In this document: piece by piece, positions 1-8,639 of the stretch
Layout of the letters: each line of letters opens with the position of its first letter
Numbering within the stretch: the first letter of the stretch is position 1
Origin: an uncultured Moraxella sp.
GTDB lineage: Bacteria > Pseudomonadota > Gammaproteobacteria > Pseudomonadales > Moraxellaceae
Assembly: GCA_937889485.1 (NCBI GenBank)
Contig: CALAPG010000005.1
Span: 1 to 11,400 of the forward strand
Direction of reading: 5' to 3'
Length of the DNA: 11,400 bases
The notes under the pieces: generated by a model
Seen by the model: the letters and a program-made list of their open reading frames with translations, nothing else
The model's database searches: none
Told to the model about the DNA's origin: nothing
Program-made: the position numbers and the translations under genes

Positions 1-41
1 AGGCGAAGACACTCTTTCCCTACACGACGCTCTTCCGATCT
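1..41 (+). other. Illumina sequencing adapter (non-genomic contamination)
   Basis: Bases 9-41 are the standard 33-base Illumina read-1 adapter (it begins ACACTCTTTCC and ends CTTCCGATCT). The eight bases before it, AGGCGAAG, equal the TruSeq HT i5 index known as D505. Together they read as the inner end of a library adapter ligated to genomic DNA, with the insert starting at base 42. The segment is therefore an untrimmed artefact at a contig end. Matched from memory of the adapter sequences, but the match is full length. Confidence 0.98.
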
Positions 42-42
42 G

Positions 43-228
43 GGCGAGATTGCCAATACAGTCTCTGGCAACGCCCGCCGCGAGTTTGGAGCAGATTTTA
101 TTATTTCCCCCCCCATTATTGTAGATGGGGCACCTAGCACGATGTTTTTACCCAAAGGCAAACGCGCTTATATTATTCCAGTGCGCTGGGAAAAATATAA
201 AACGCTGATTGGCATTTGTTTGTCATAG
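43..228 (+). CDS. CheX-like chemotaxis phosphatase, C-terminal fragment (5' truncated by contig end)
   Basis: The last 61 codons of a gene ending in TAG. The fragment begins GEIANTVSGNAR and continues with FIISPPIIVDG. The E-x2-N pattern (Glu codon 46-48, Asn codon 55-57) followed by a G-N-A segment and an IS-P-x-V/I-x-G strand is the signature of the CheC/CheX/FliY family, in which this Glu and Asn form the active site that dephosphorylates the response regulator CheY-P. Family knowledge says such proteins are cytoplasmic and tune chemotaxis or other CheY-like signalling. The N-terminal part, including any extra domain, is lost at the contig end. The upstream adapter is in the same open frame, so automated calls may add 14 false residues. 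The gene converges on guaA, with a shared terminator 11 bases past its stop. The family is likely; the exact role cannot be told from a fragment. Confidence 0.72.
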   Translation, partial: GEIANTVSGNARREFGADFIISPPIIVDGAPSTMFLPKGKRAYIIPVRWEKYKTLIGICLS

Positions 229-239
229 CCACCATCGCA

Positions 240-273
240 AAAAAAACAGGTAGCCTTGACTACCTGTTTTTTT
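240..273. terminator. Bidirectional intrinsic terminator between cheX-like gene and guaA
   Basis: A perfect inverted repeat: arm 240-253 (seven A then CAGGTAG), loop 254-259 (CCTTGA), arm 260-273 (CTACCTG then seven T). The GC-containing core with a T run on each strand fits a rho-independent terminator working in both directions, as expected between two converging genes. Confidence 0.92.
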
Positions 274-293
274 AAGTGGGGTAAAAGACAGGG

Positions 294-1880
294 TTATTCC
301 CATTCAATGGTAGCAGGTGGCTTGCTTGAGACATCATAGGTGACCCGTGATACTTCTTTGATTTCATTCATAATACGGTTGGATACGGTTTCAATCAAAT
401 CGTATGGCAGATGCGCAAAACGCGCAGTCATAAAGTCTACAGTTTCAACGGCACGCAGCGCGATCACCCACGCATAACGACGACCGTCACCGACTACACC
501 CACTGATTTGATGGGTTGAAATACCGCAAACGCTTGCGCGGTTTTTTGATACCACCCTGATTTTTCAAGCTCTTGCATAAAAATGGCGTCGGCTTCGCGA
601 AGAATGTCGGCATATTCTTTTTTGACTTCACCCAAAATACGCACGCCCAAACCCGGCCCTGGAAATGGGTGGCGATAAATCATTTTTTCAGGTAAGCCCA
701 ATGTTACCCCAAGTTTGCGTACTTCATCTTTAAATAGGTCACGTAGTGGTTCGACCAATTTAAAGTGTAAGTCTTCAGGTAAGCCACCCACGTTGTGATG
801 ACTTTTGATGACGTGCGCCTTGCCTTGGTGACTTTTTGCCGATTCAATCACGTCTGGATAGATGGTACCTTGCGCTAAAAATTCGATGCCGTCGCCTTCA
901 CCTGCAAGATCACGAGCCGTGTCGGCAAATACGTCAATAAAGGTTTTGCCAATAATTTTACGTTTGGCTTCAGGATCGCTCACGCCTGCCAATGCCGTTA
1001 AGAATCGGTCTTCGGCATCCACACGAATCACTTTAACGCCCATGTTTTCTGCAAAAATTTGCATGACTTGGTCGCCTTCATGCAAGCGCAATAAGCCATT
1101 ATCCACAAAAACACAAGTCAGCTTATCACCGATGGCTTTGTGTAACAACGCCGCCACCACTGAGCTATCTACCCCACCTGATAGCCCAAGTAACACTTGT
1201 TTGTCACCAATTTGCTGTTGTAACTGTGACACGCGCATGTCAATGATGTTGTCAGGCGTCCACGCATTGGCGCACCCACAAATTTGGTGAACAAAGCGCC
1301 CTATCAACGCTTCACCTTGCAAGGTGTGAGTCACTTCGGGGTGAAATTGGACACCATAGTATTGTTTGCTTTCATTTGCCATGGCAGCAATGGGACAGCT
1401 TGGGGTGCTGGCAGTTACCACAAAACCTTCGGGGAGTTGGGATACTTTATCGCCGTGACTCATCCACACGTGAAGCTGGTTAGGGGCATCTTCAATACCG
1501 CGAAAAAATGCATTGTCTTGCGCAGTTTTTTCGATGGTAGCGGCACCAAATTCTTGAAAGCTACTAGATTCAATTTTGCCTCCAAAGCGGTCTGCCATCG
1601 CTTGCATGCCGTAGCAAATCCCGAGTATCGGCACATTAATTTCAAATATCGCCTCATTAATTTTTGGGCTGTTTTCGGCATAGACGCTTTCAGGCCCACC
1701 CGATAAGATCACCCCTTTTGCACCAAATGCATGGATGCGTTCGGCATCAATGTCATAAGGATACATCTCACAAAACACCCCCGCTTCGCGGACGCGGCGC
1801 GCGATTAATTGGCTATATTGTGAGCCATAATCTATAACCAAAATACGGTCTTGTTTGATTTGAGTATTGGATGTCGACAT
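294..1880 (-). CDS. guaA: GMP synthase (glutamine-hydrolysing)
   Basis: Makes GMP from XMP, glutamine and ATP, the last step of de novo guanine nucleotide synthesis, in the cytoplasm. The 528-residue product is close to the 525 of E. coli. Residues about 13-200 form a class I glutamine amidotransferase domain with the nucleophile Cys89 in GICYGMQ and the His180/Glu182 pair in FHPEV. The ATP pyrophosphatase domain follows, with the PP-loop SGGVDS at 234-239. The C-terminal dimerisation domain ends with the family-typical KPPATIEWE. All catalytic residues are present and the gene looks intact. The ATG start is supported by AGAGG (1886-1890) five bases upstream. It is a single-gene unit ending in the shared terminator at 240-273; guaB is not adjacent. 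A weak -10-like TACAAT (minus strand, 1956-1961) is the only promoter hint, with no good -35. No purine riboswitch or PurR-type palindrome was seen. Confidence 0.98.
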   Translation of the reverse strand: MSTSNTQIKQDRILVIDYGSQYSQLIARRVREAGVFCEMYPYDIDAERIHAFGAKGVILSGGPESVYAENSPKINEAIFEINVPILGICYGMQAMADRFGGKIESSSFQEFGAATIEKTAQDNAFFRGIEDAPNQLHVWMSHGDKVSQLPEGFVVTASTPSCPIAAMANESKQYYGVQFHPEVTHTLQGEALIGRFVHQICGCANAWTPDNIIDMRVSQLQQQIGDKQVLLGLSGGVDSSVVAALLHKAIGDKLTCVFVDNGLLRLHEGDQVMQIFAENMGVKVIRVDAEDRFLTALAGVSDPEAKRKIIGKTFIDVFADTARDLAGEGDGIEFLAQGTIYPDVIESAKSHQGKAHVIKSHHNVGGLPEDLHFKLVEPLRDLFKDEVRKLGVTLGLPEKMIYRHPFPGPGLGVRILGEVKKEYADILREADAIFMQELEKSGWYQKTAQAFAVFQPIKSVGVVGDGRRYAWVIALRAVETVDFMTARFAHLPYDLIETVSNRIMNEIKEVSRVTYDVSSKPPATIEWE

Positions 1881-2563
1881 ACTAGCCTCTTTGTTGCAGT
1901 CATTGAATGCCCAGTGTGTTAACGCTTGGGCGCAAGGGGAAAAAATATTAGCAATATTGTAGCAAGTAACGCTGTTTTTTGCTGATTTTTATGTGCTAAA
2001 AATTTGGGATTAATATTACCGGTCAGCACAGAATTCGGACTGTAATCTACGCTAAGGAATTTTATCGATTTTTAAGTTCTTTGAACCTTCATTACCTCCT
2101 CAACATAGTCTAAAGTTACCTTTTTCCACCTAAAAATTACTGACAGATGGCGGGTTATTGCCATAATGATTTTTGCTTTTTTTAAGTTACTTGATTCCTC
2201 ACTGGAAGATTGGATATTACCCATGGCTTTGTCACGAATTGTTTATCTTAGTTACATAAACCTCCTGTAACCTTGAATTACTTTACCAAACTCTACGCAA
2301 ATTTCCTCATTCACCAACAGAGCTGCCAAAAATTTTGATTATTATAAAAGGGTAGTGATTGCTGACTAGCACATGGCAGTTCAATAGCCGCTAGCTAGCC
2401 CTGTTTCACTAGATAAAAAAGTGAGTTAAAATAGCCTAACTATCTATTTTGATTCACTTTATCACAACAAGCTTTTAGCAAAAACAACAAAACAATAACG
2501 CGCCGCCAAGGTTACGCACGGTGCAGCATTCATAATGATACAATAGATAATGAGGATAATATC
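1881..2563. other. Long AT-rich gene-free region between divergent guaA and the glycine-zipper gene
   Basis: 683 bases between two divergently transcribed genes, much longer than the other gaps here. It must hold both promoters. No ORF with a convincing ribosome binding site is present; the longest noticed is a 34-codon ATG frame at 2166-2270 without one. The short motif GTTAC (either strand) recurs at 1966, 2115, 2186, 2251, 2267 and 2511, which may be chance in AT-rich DNA. A long hairpin at 2418-2460 is listed separately. A CATAAT at 2531-2536 could be a -10 for the zipper gene but lacks a good -35. Small RNA or leader functions are possible but nothing in the sequence proves them. Confidence 0.6.
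2418..2460. repeat. 17-bp inverted repeat (hairpin) upstream of the glycine-zipper gene
   Basis: Arm 2418-2434 (AAAGTGAGTTAAAATAG), nine-base loop 2435-2443, arm 2444-2460 (CTATTTTGATTCACTTT). As RNA on the plus strand all 17 positions pair, 15 as Watson-Crick and two as G-U. As DNA it is a 15 of 17 inverted repeat. It lies 103 bases before the zipper gene start. It has no T run after it, so it is not a typical terminator. It could be a protein-binding site or a structure in a leader or small RNA; function unknown. Confidence 0.6.
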
Positions 2564-3898
2564 ATGGCAGATAACATCAACAATGACCACTTAAACCGTG
2601 ATCCTATTACTGGCGAACCAGGCTCACACCCAATTGGCACTGCAGTTGGCGGTCTCGGTGGGGCAGCGGCAGGGGCAGCCATTGGCGCCATTGGGGGTCC
2701 ACTTGGCATGCTAATTGGGGGTGCCATTGGTGCCATTGCAGGCGGCTCGGCAGGGCATGCAGCAGGTGAAGCGATTGACCCAACAGTAGAAGATACCTAT
2801 TGGAACGATACTTACCGTAATACCACTTACTATAAAGAAGGCTATGATTATAGCACCGATTACCAGCCAGCTTATGCAGTGGGCTATGCCAACCGCGCGC
2901 GCTACCCTGTGGGTACTAGCTTTGAGAGTGTTGAGTCAGATTTAGAGCGTAGCTGGAATGAAGTAAAAGGCAACTCTCGACTAGCTTGGGCAGAAGCGCG
3001 TGAAGCGATCCGTGATGGTTGGGACAAAACAGAAGCGCGTATCGCAGGGCATGATTATGCACCCCGTTTACGCAGTGTTGATGGCTATGCAGCGGGCGAG
3101 GAAAAAGGGCATCCCGTTGCCACTGGTACTGGCGCCTTGGGCGGCGCAGCGGCAGGGGCAGCGGTAGGCTCGGTTGCAGGTCCTGTGGGCACACTAGTTG
3201 GCGGTGCCATTGGTGCCGTAGCAGGCAGCGCTGCAGGTCACGAAGTGGGTGAAGCAGTCAACCCAACCACTGCAGAGGATGCGTATGAAAAACCCCACCC
3301 TGTAGCAAGCGGTTCAGGTGCCCTAGGAGGGGCTGCAGCAGGTGCGGCAGTGGGCTCGGTTGCAGGTCCTGTGGGCACGCTGGTAGGTGGCGCCATCGGG
3401 GCCGTTGCGGGTGGTGCAGCAGGTCATGAAGTTGGCGAGGCAGTTAACCCAACTGAAGCGGGCGAGCAGCGTAAAGAAGCCAACCCTGTAGCCAGTGGCA
3501 CAGGTATGGCAGCCGGTGCCGCCACAGGTGCAGCAATTGGTGCCGCAGGCGGACCTATCGGCTCATTGGTAGGGGGCGCCATTGGTGCTGTTGCGGGCGC
3601 TGCCACAGGAAATGCGGTTGCCAATACGCTAGAAGGTAACACCGAAGAGGATGCTTACTGGCGCGACAACTATGCAACCACTAGCTACTATGCACAAGGT
3701 TATGACTACGATACGGACTACCGATCAGCGTACGACTACGGTTACCGCGCTCGTCATCACTTCAATGATGCAAACGATTTTGACAGTGTTGAAAATGAGC
3801 TACGCCAAGATTGGGCGCAGTTTAAAGGGCAATCTCGCCTTAGCTGGGATCAAGCTCGCTTAGCCGCACGTGACGCATGGTACCGCATTGAGCGCTAA
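2564..3898 (+). CDS. Uncharacterised multi-repeat glycine-zipper protein with two tyrosine-rich modules
   Basis: A 444-residue protein of unknown function. It has four glycine-zipper units (about residues 22-73, 183-235, 245-297 and 308-357), each a Gly/Ala-rich pair of potential helices joined at a G-P turn (for example AGPVGTLVGGAIGAV). Two copies of an 85-residue acidic, tyrosine-rich module follow units 1 and 4 (about 76-160 and 362-444): EDxYW, then YY--GYDY-TDY--AY--GY-AR, then SVE--L---W---KG-SRL-W--AR-A-RD-W. The start NRDPITGEPGSHP and the zipper-plus-module order recall a family of short, uncharacterised bacterial proteins that, as I remember them, usually have one zipper and one module; this one looks internally expanded. 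There is no signal peptide, so the zippers may insert in a membrane or self-assemble in the cytoplasm. ATG is preceded by GAGGA (2552-2556) seven bases upstream. It is monocistronic, with a strong terminator 27 bases past the stop. The long opposite-strand frames here are composition artefacts. Confidence 0.9.
   Translation: MADNINNDHLNRDPITGEPGSHPIGTAVGGLGGAAAGAAIGAIGGPLGMLIGGAIGAIAGGSAGHAAGEAIDPTVEDTYWNDTYRNTTYYKEGYDYSTDYQPAYAVGYANRARYPVGTSFESVESDLERSWNEVKGNSRLAWAEAREAIRDGWDKTEARIAGHDYAPRLRSVDGYAAGEEKGHPVATGTGALGGAAAGAAVGSVAGPVGTLVGGAIGAVAGSAAGHEVGEAVNPTTAEDAYEKPHPVASGSGALGGAAAGAAVGSVAGPVGTLVGGAIGAVAGGAAGHEVGEAVNPTEAGEQRKEANPVASGTGMAAGAATGAAIGAAGGPIGSLVGGAIGAVAGAATGNAVANTLEGNTEEDAYWRDNYATTSYYAQGYDYDTDYRSAYDYGYRARHHFNDANDFDSVENELRQDWAQFKGQSRLSWDQARLAARDAWYRIER
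3110..3454 (+). repeat. Tandem zipper repeats 2 and 3 within the glycine-zipper gene
   Basis: Codons 183-235 (3110-3268) and 245-297 (3296-3454) encode 53-residue units identical at 50 positions. At the DNA level 31 of the 53 codons differ only synonymously, three change the residue and 19 are identical. The longest shared run is 26 bases across the codons for GSVAGPVGT. This is an old duplication held at protein level, not a recent copy. Counts were made by hand. Confidence 0.88.
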
Positions 3899-3925
3899 TT
3901 GTTGCAGGGTTTGCCACCCAACCAC

Positions 3926-3960
3926 AAAAAAGACTTTCATGAATATGAAAGTCTTTTTTT
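3926..3960. terminator. Bidirectional intrinsic terminator between the glycine-zipper gene and mntP
   Basis: Perfect 15-bp inverted repeat: arm 3926-3940 (AAAAAAGACTTTCAT), loop GAAT, arm 3945-3959 (ATGAAAGTCTTTTTT). The T run continues to 3960 on the plus strand and six T close the stem on the minus strand, so it can end transcripts of both converging genes. A separate run of eight T (minus strand, 4005-4012) behind only a three-base GCC/GGC stem may be a weak extra stop for mntP. Confidence 0.93.
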
Positions 3961-4052
3961 ATTGCCCATTGATAAACTTCTGGGGTTAGGTTTGGTCGTC
4001 TTGTAAAAAAAACCGCCTTGCTCTGGCAATAAGAAAAGTTAAAAACTATTGC

Positions 4053-4631
4053 TTAAACCAACACCATTTTTAGCCCAATTCCAATCAGTACCAAGCCACC
4101 AAAGATTTCGGCTTTGCTCTCAAGCCATGTACCTGACTGTTTTCCCAAAAACACCCCAAAAAAGCTAAACACCGCCGTCACCACGGCAATGATTAGACAA
4201 GATAGCCACGCATTAACAGGTATCAAGTTTAGGGTAAACCCTGCTGCCATTGCATCAATACTGGTGGCAATTGCCAAAGTGGTCATGGTTTTATGAGTCA
4301 CCACAACACCGCTATTAGCAACGTCTAAGCCATCACTATGAGGCACTTCATCTTCCTCTGAATCGCTAGACAATGCCTCATACAGCATTTTGCCGCCCAG
4401 TCCGACCAAAATAATACAGGCAATCCAAGGTGCCAAATGGGCAATAAAACCCAAGATACTGCGCCCCCCTAGATAACCAATAAGCGGCATGACCCCCTGA
4501 AAAACACCAAAATACACACCCGCCATCACAGCAATCTTGGCGGTACCGTAGCGATGTTTTGCCCCAAGCCCAATTGCTACGGCAAATGCGTCCATCGACA
4601 GTGCCAGTGCTAACAACAGCAATGCAACCAT
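4053..4631 (-). CDS. mntP: Putative manganese efflux pump MntP
   Basis: An inner-membrane protein of 192 residues (E. coli MntP has 188) with six predicted hydrophobic segments. The family exports Mn2+ and protects against manganese excess. The two half-repeats each carry the conserved Asp motif: [12 protein letters not shown] (Asp14) and [10 protein letters not shown] (Asp126). The central loop between segments 3 and 4 (residues 89-103) is strikingly acidic, [15 protein letters not shown], and could face the cytoplasm and touch cations. ATG follows AGGA with a six-base gap. It lies downstream of gyrB on the same strand, but the gyrB terminator stands between, only 23 bases before the mntP start. 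There is no room for the yybP-ykoY manganese riboswitch known in front of E. coli mntP, and no MntR-like palindrome was seen. Family assignment is firm; substrate is inferred from the family. Confidence 0.93.
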   Translation of the reverse strand: MVALLLLALALSMDAFAVAIGLGAKHRYGTAKIAVMAGVYFGVFQGVMPLIGYLGGRSILGFIAHLAPWIACIILVGLGGKMLYEALSSDSEEDEVPHSDGLDVANSGVVVTHKTMTTLAIATSIDAMAAGFTLNLIPVNAWLSCLIIAVVTAVFSFFGVFLGKQSGTWLESKAEIFGGLVLIGIGLKMVLV

Positions 4632-4654
4632 AAAATATCCTAAAGCAGTGCGCT

Positions 4655-4687
4655 AAAATAAAACCACCTGATATCGCTAACAGGTGG
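4655..4687 (-). terminator. Intrinsic terminator of gyrB
   Basis: Read on the minus strand: CCACCTG (4681-4687), ten-base loop, CAGGTGG (4664-4670), then TTTTATTTT (4663-4655). A seven-pair GC-rich stem followed by a U-rich tail, 21 bases after the gyrB stop. It separates gyrB from mntP, though it could also act as an attenuator controlling read-through into mntP. Confidence 0.85.
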
Positions 4688-4707
4688 CTTCGTGGTTTGA
4701 TAAATGA

Positions 4708-7251
<2,544 letters not shown>

Positions 7252-7301
7252 TCATTTATAGTCATGTATTGATTGATTTTTTATCACTAAATAAAGTAGC
7301 T

Positions 7302-7330
7302 ATTTTAACAAATTTTGGCTAAAAAGTCAT
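7302..7330 (-). promoter_or_regulatory. Likely gyrB promoter
   Basis: Minus strand: -35 ATGACT (7325-7330), 17-base spacer, -10 TAAAAT (7302-7307, five of six to TATAAT). Expected start near 7295 gives a leader of roughly 90 bases. Found by eye; other AT-rich -10-like words lie downstream, such as TATAAA just before 7251. Confidence 0.5.
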
Positions 7331-7341
7331 GGATTATCCAT
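7329..7341. repeat. Palindrome overlapping the gyrB -35 region
   Basis: ATGGATTATCCAT is a perfect palindrome around one central base and overlaps two bases of the proposed -35 box. Its TTATCCAT part matches the first seven bases of the DnaA box TTATCCACA. It could be an operator; no known regulator is recognised. Confidence 0.45.
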
Positions 7342-7427
7342 CATTGTTTGCTGCTTGAACCACGGCTGTACCTAAACCCATAGCCGCGTTGTGAAGCAAA
7401 CTATCACTCGCAACAACAACTCGCCCC

Positions 7428-8597
7428 TTATGACCAAGCTGCTTCACTTATGGGTAAGCTGATAGGCGCCACCTCGCCATGTTTCACGTGAAACACAGTA
7501 ACATCTTCTTGCCATATCGCCATGAGTGAGGTCACCATATCATCAGATAAGCTGGTAATAAATAGCTGTGATTTGAGCGCTTGTAGCCCCGAAAGCAGCA
7601 GGGAGAGTGCCGTGCTATCAAGCTCAGCGGTAATATCATCAATCAGCACTAAAGGCGTCTTATTCACTGCGTTGAGTAAGGGCAATTGTGACAACCTAAG
7701 CGCCATCATTAACAATTTTTTTTCGCCCCTTGATAGCATATCTGTGGCGGGTAAAGTATGCTTATGGGCGCGCCCATGCTCATCGGTTGTTACCAAATCA
7801 ATTACCACATTGAGATCGGCACGGTGACTGCCCACCCGAGTATAGCCAAGATCCCTGTCCATAGGCAAGCGTTCAGACAACATTGCCCCCAACCCGCGTT
7901 CAACATCAAACCCAGCGCTATACCTAAGTCTTAATTGGTGTGCATAAGCGGGCAAAAAAACTTGGATTTGGGCTTCAAAATAAGGCTGCCAGCGCTTGAT
8001 CATGGCACTTCTAGCTTGATGAATAGCCGCGGCATATGCACTTAACTGATTGTCCCAAGCTTGAAGCTCATGTCGCTGGATAACACTTAGCTCAGCATGA
8101 CCTTGATAGCGCTTTAGCAAGCTATTACGCTGCCGAAGTAACCGCTGATAGCTAAGCCAGCTACCATGGAAGCTTTGTTCCACGTGAAACACTAGCCAAT
8201 CCAACAGCTCACGGCGTGCTTGGCTCCCTTGTTCTAACTGACTAAGCGTGGCAGGTTCTAACAACAGCGTAGGCAGCCGCTGGGCAAGCGGACTTTGCGT
8301 GGTCACTGATTCGCCATCAAGGCGTAACTGGGTGCTAGCGTCCAAAGATTTTTCAATAGCAACGGTTTGGGTTGCGCCTAGTTGGGCAAAAACCGTGGTA
8401 GTGGGATAGCCGTGTGCGATATAATGCTTGGGCTGATGATGACGAAAGCTTTTCCCCCGTGACAGTAGGTAAATACTTTCTAACAAAGATGTTTTACCGC
8501 TGCCGTTGGCACCCACAAACACATTGCAACTACTGGGATAAAGCGTCATATTGCGTAAATTACGAAAATTTGAGATGGTTAACTGCGTGATATTCAT
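7428..8597 (-). CDS. recF: DNA replication and repair protein RecF
   Basis: An SMC-like ABC ATPase that, with RecO and RecR, helps load RecA at single-strand gaps and stalled forks. The product has 389 residues (E. coli 357). It begins MNITQLTISNFRNL, typical of RecF, with the Walker A loop GANGSGKT at 29-36, the ABC signature LSRGEKK at 288-294, Walker B LVLIDD at 316-321 and AELD at 324-327; all needed residues are present. ATG is preceded by a weak GGA eight bases upstream. It starts 42 bases after dnaN, so it is probably co-transcribed with it. Two parS sites lie in the coding sequence and specify VFHV at residues 136-139 and 368-371. The C-terminal tail after VFHVKHGEV is short and variable. 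Confidence 0.96.
   Translation of the reverse strand: MNITQLTISNFRNLRNMTLYPSSCNVFVGANGSGKTSLLESIYLLSRGKSFRHHQPKHYIAHGYPTTTVFAQLGATQTVAIEKSLDASTQLRLDGESVTTQSPLAQRLPTLLLEPATLSQLEQGSQARRELLDWLVFHVEQSFHGSWLSYQRLLRQRNSLLKRYQGHAELSVIQRHELQAWDNQLSAYAAAIHQARSAMIKRWQPYFEAQIQVFLPAYAHQLRLRYSAGFDVERGLGAMLSERLPMDRDLGYTRVGSHRADLNVVIDLVTTDEHGRAHKHTLPATDMLSRGEKKLLMMALRLSQLPLLNAVNKTPLVLIDDITAELDSTALSLLLSGLQALKSQLFITSLSDDMVTSLMAIWQEDVTVFHVKHGEVAPISLPISEAAWS
7480..7495. promoter_or_regulatory. parS centromere site 1 (ParB-binding) inside recF
   Basis: TGTTTCACGTGAAACA, a perfect 16-base palindrome and an exact match to the chromosomal parS consensus TGTTNCACGTGAAACA bound by ParB (Spo0J) proteins. It lies in the recF 3' end and encodes VFHVKH. 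parB and parA are not in the window; they are expected elsewhere on the chromosome. Confidence 0.93.
8176..8191. promoter_or_regulatory. parS centromere site 2 (ParB-binding) inside recF
   Basis: TGTTCCACGTGAAACA matches the parS consensus at every fixed position; the one base that breaks palindromy is at the variable N. It lies exactly 696 bases from site 1, a multiple of three, so both are read in the same phase and this one encodes VFHVEQ. Confidence 0.9.
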
Positions 8598-8639
8598 AAT
8601 TGTTTTCCATCCCTGCCGCTTAAATTGACAAGCACTGCC

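Noticed and set aside
1467..1472. CACGTG core in guaA as a third parS site
   Set aside because: Flanking bases do not match the parS arms; only the core and a few bases agree.
862..1706. Plus-strand open frames of about 140 codons opposite guaA
   Set aside because: They lie wholly antisense to a clearly conserved gene, show no recognisable domain, and have no separate promoter or ribosome site.
2147..2162. Sigma-54-like word TGGCGGGTTATTGCC
   Set aside because: The GG and GC pairs are nine bases apart, not ten, and spacing is critical for sigma-54 promoters.
2166..2270. 34-codon ATG frame in the long intergenic region
   Set aside because: No Shine-Dalgarno, no recognisable features beyond hydrophobic residues expected from T-rich DNA.
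3110..3454. Regular repeats as a possible CRISPR-like array
   Set aside because: The repeats are in-frame protein-coding zipper units with codon-position differences, not short repeats with unique spacers.
2530..3642. Minus-strand frames opposite the glycine-zipper gene
   Set aside because: Their Pro/Ala-rich low-complexity products are the mirror image of Gly/Ala codons on the coding strand.
3867..3872. CACGTG core near the end of the zipper gene
   Set aside because: Flanks GCCG and ACGC do not fit the parS consensus.
7357..7393. Inverted CGGCT/AGCCG pair in the recF-gyrB gap as a recF terminator
   Set aside because: Only five pairs with a 14-base loop and no T run on the minus strand.
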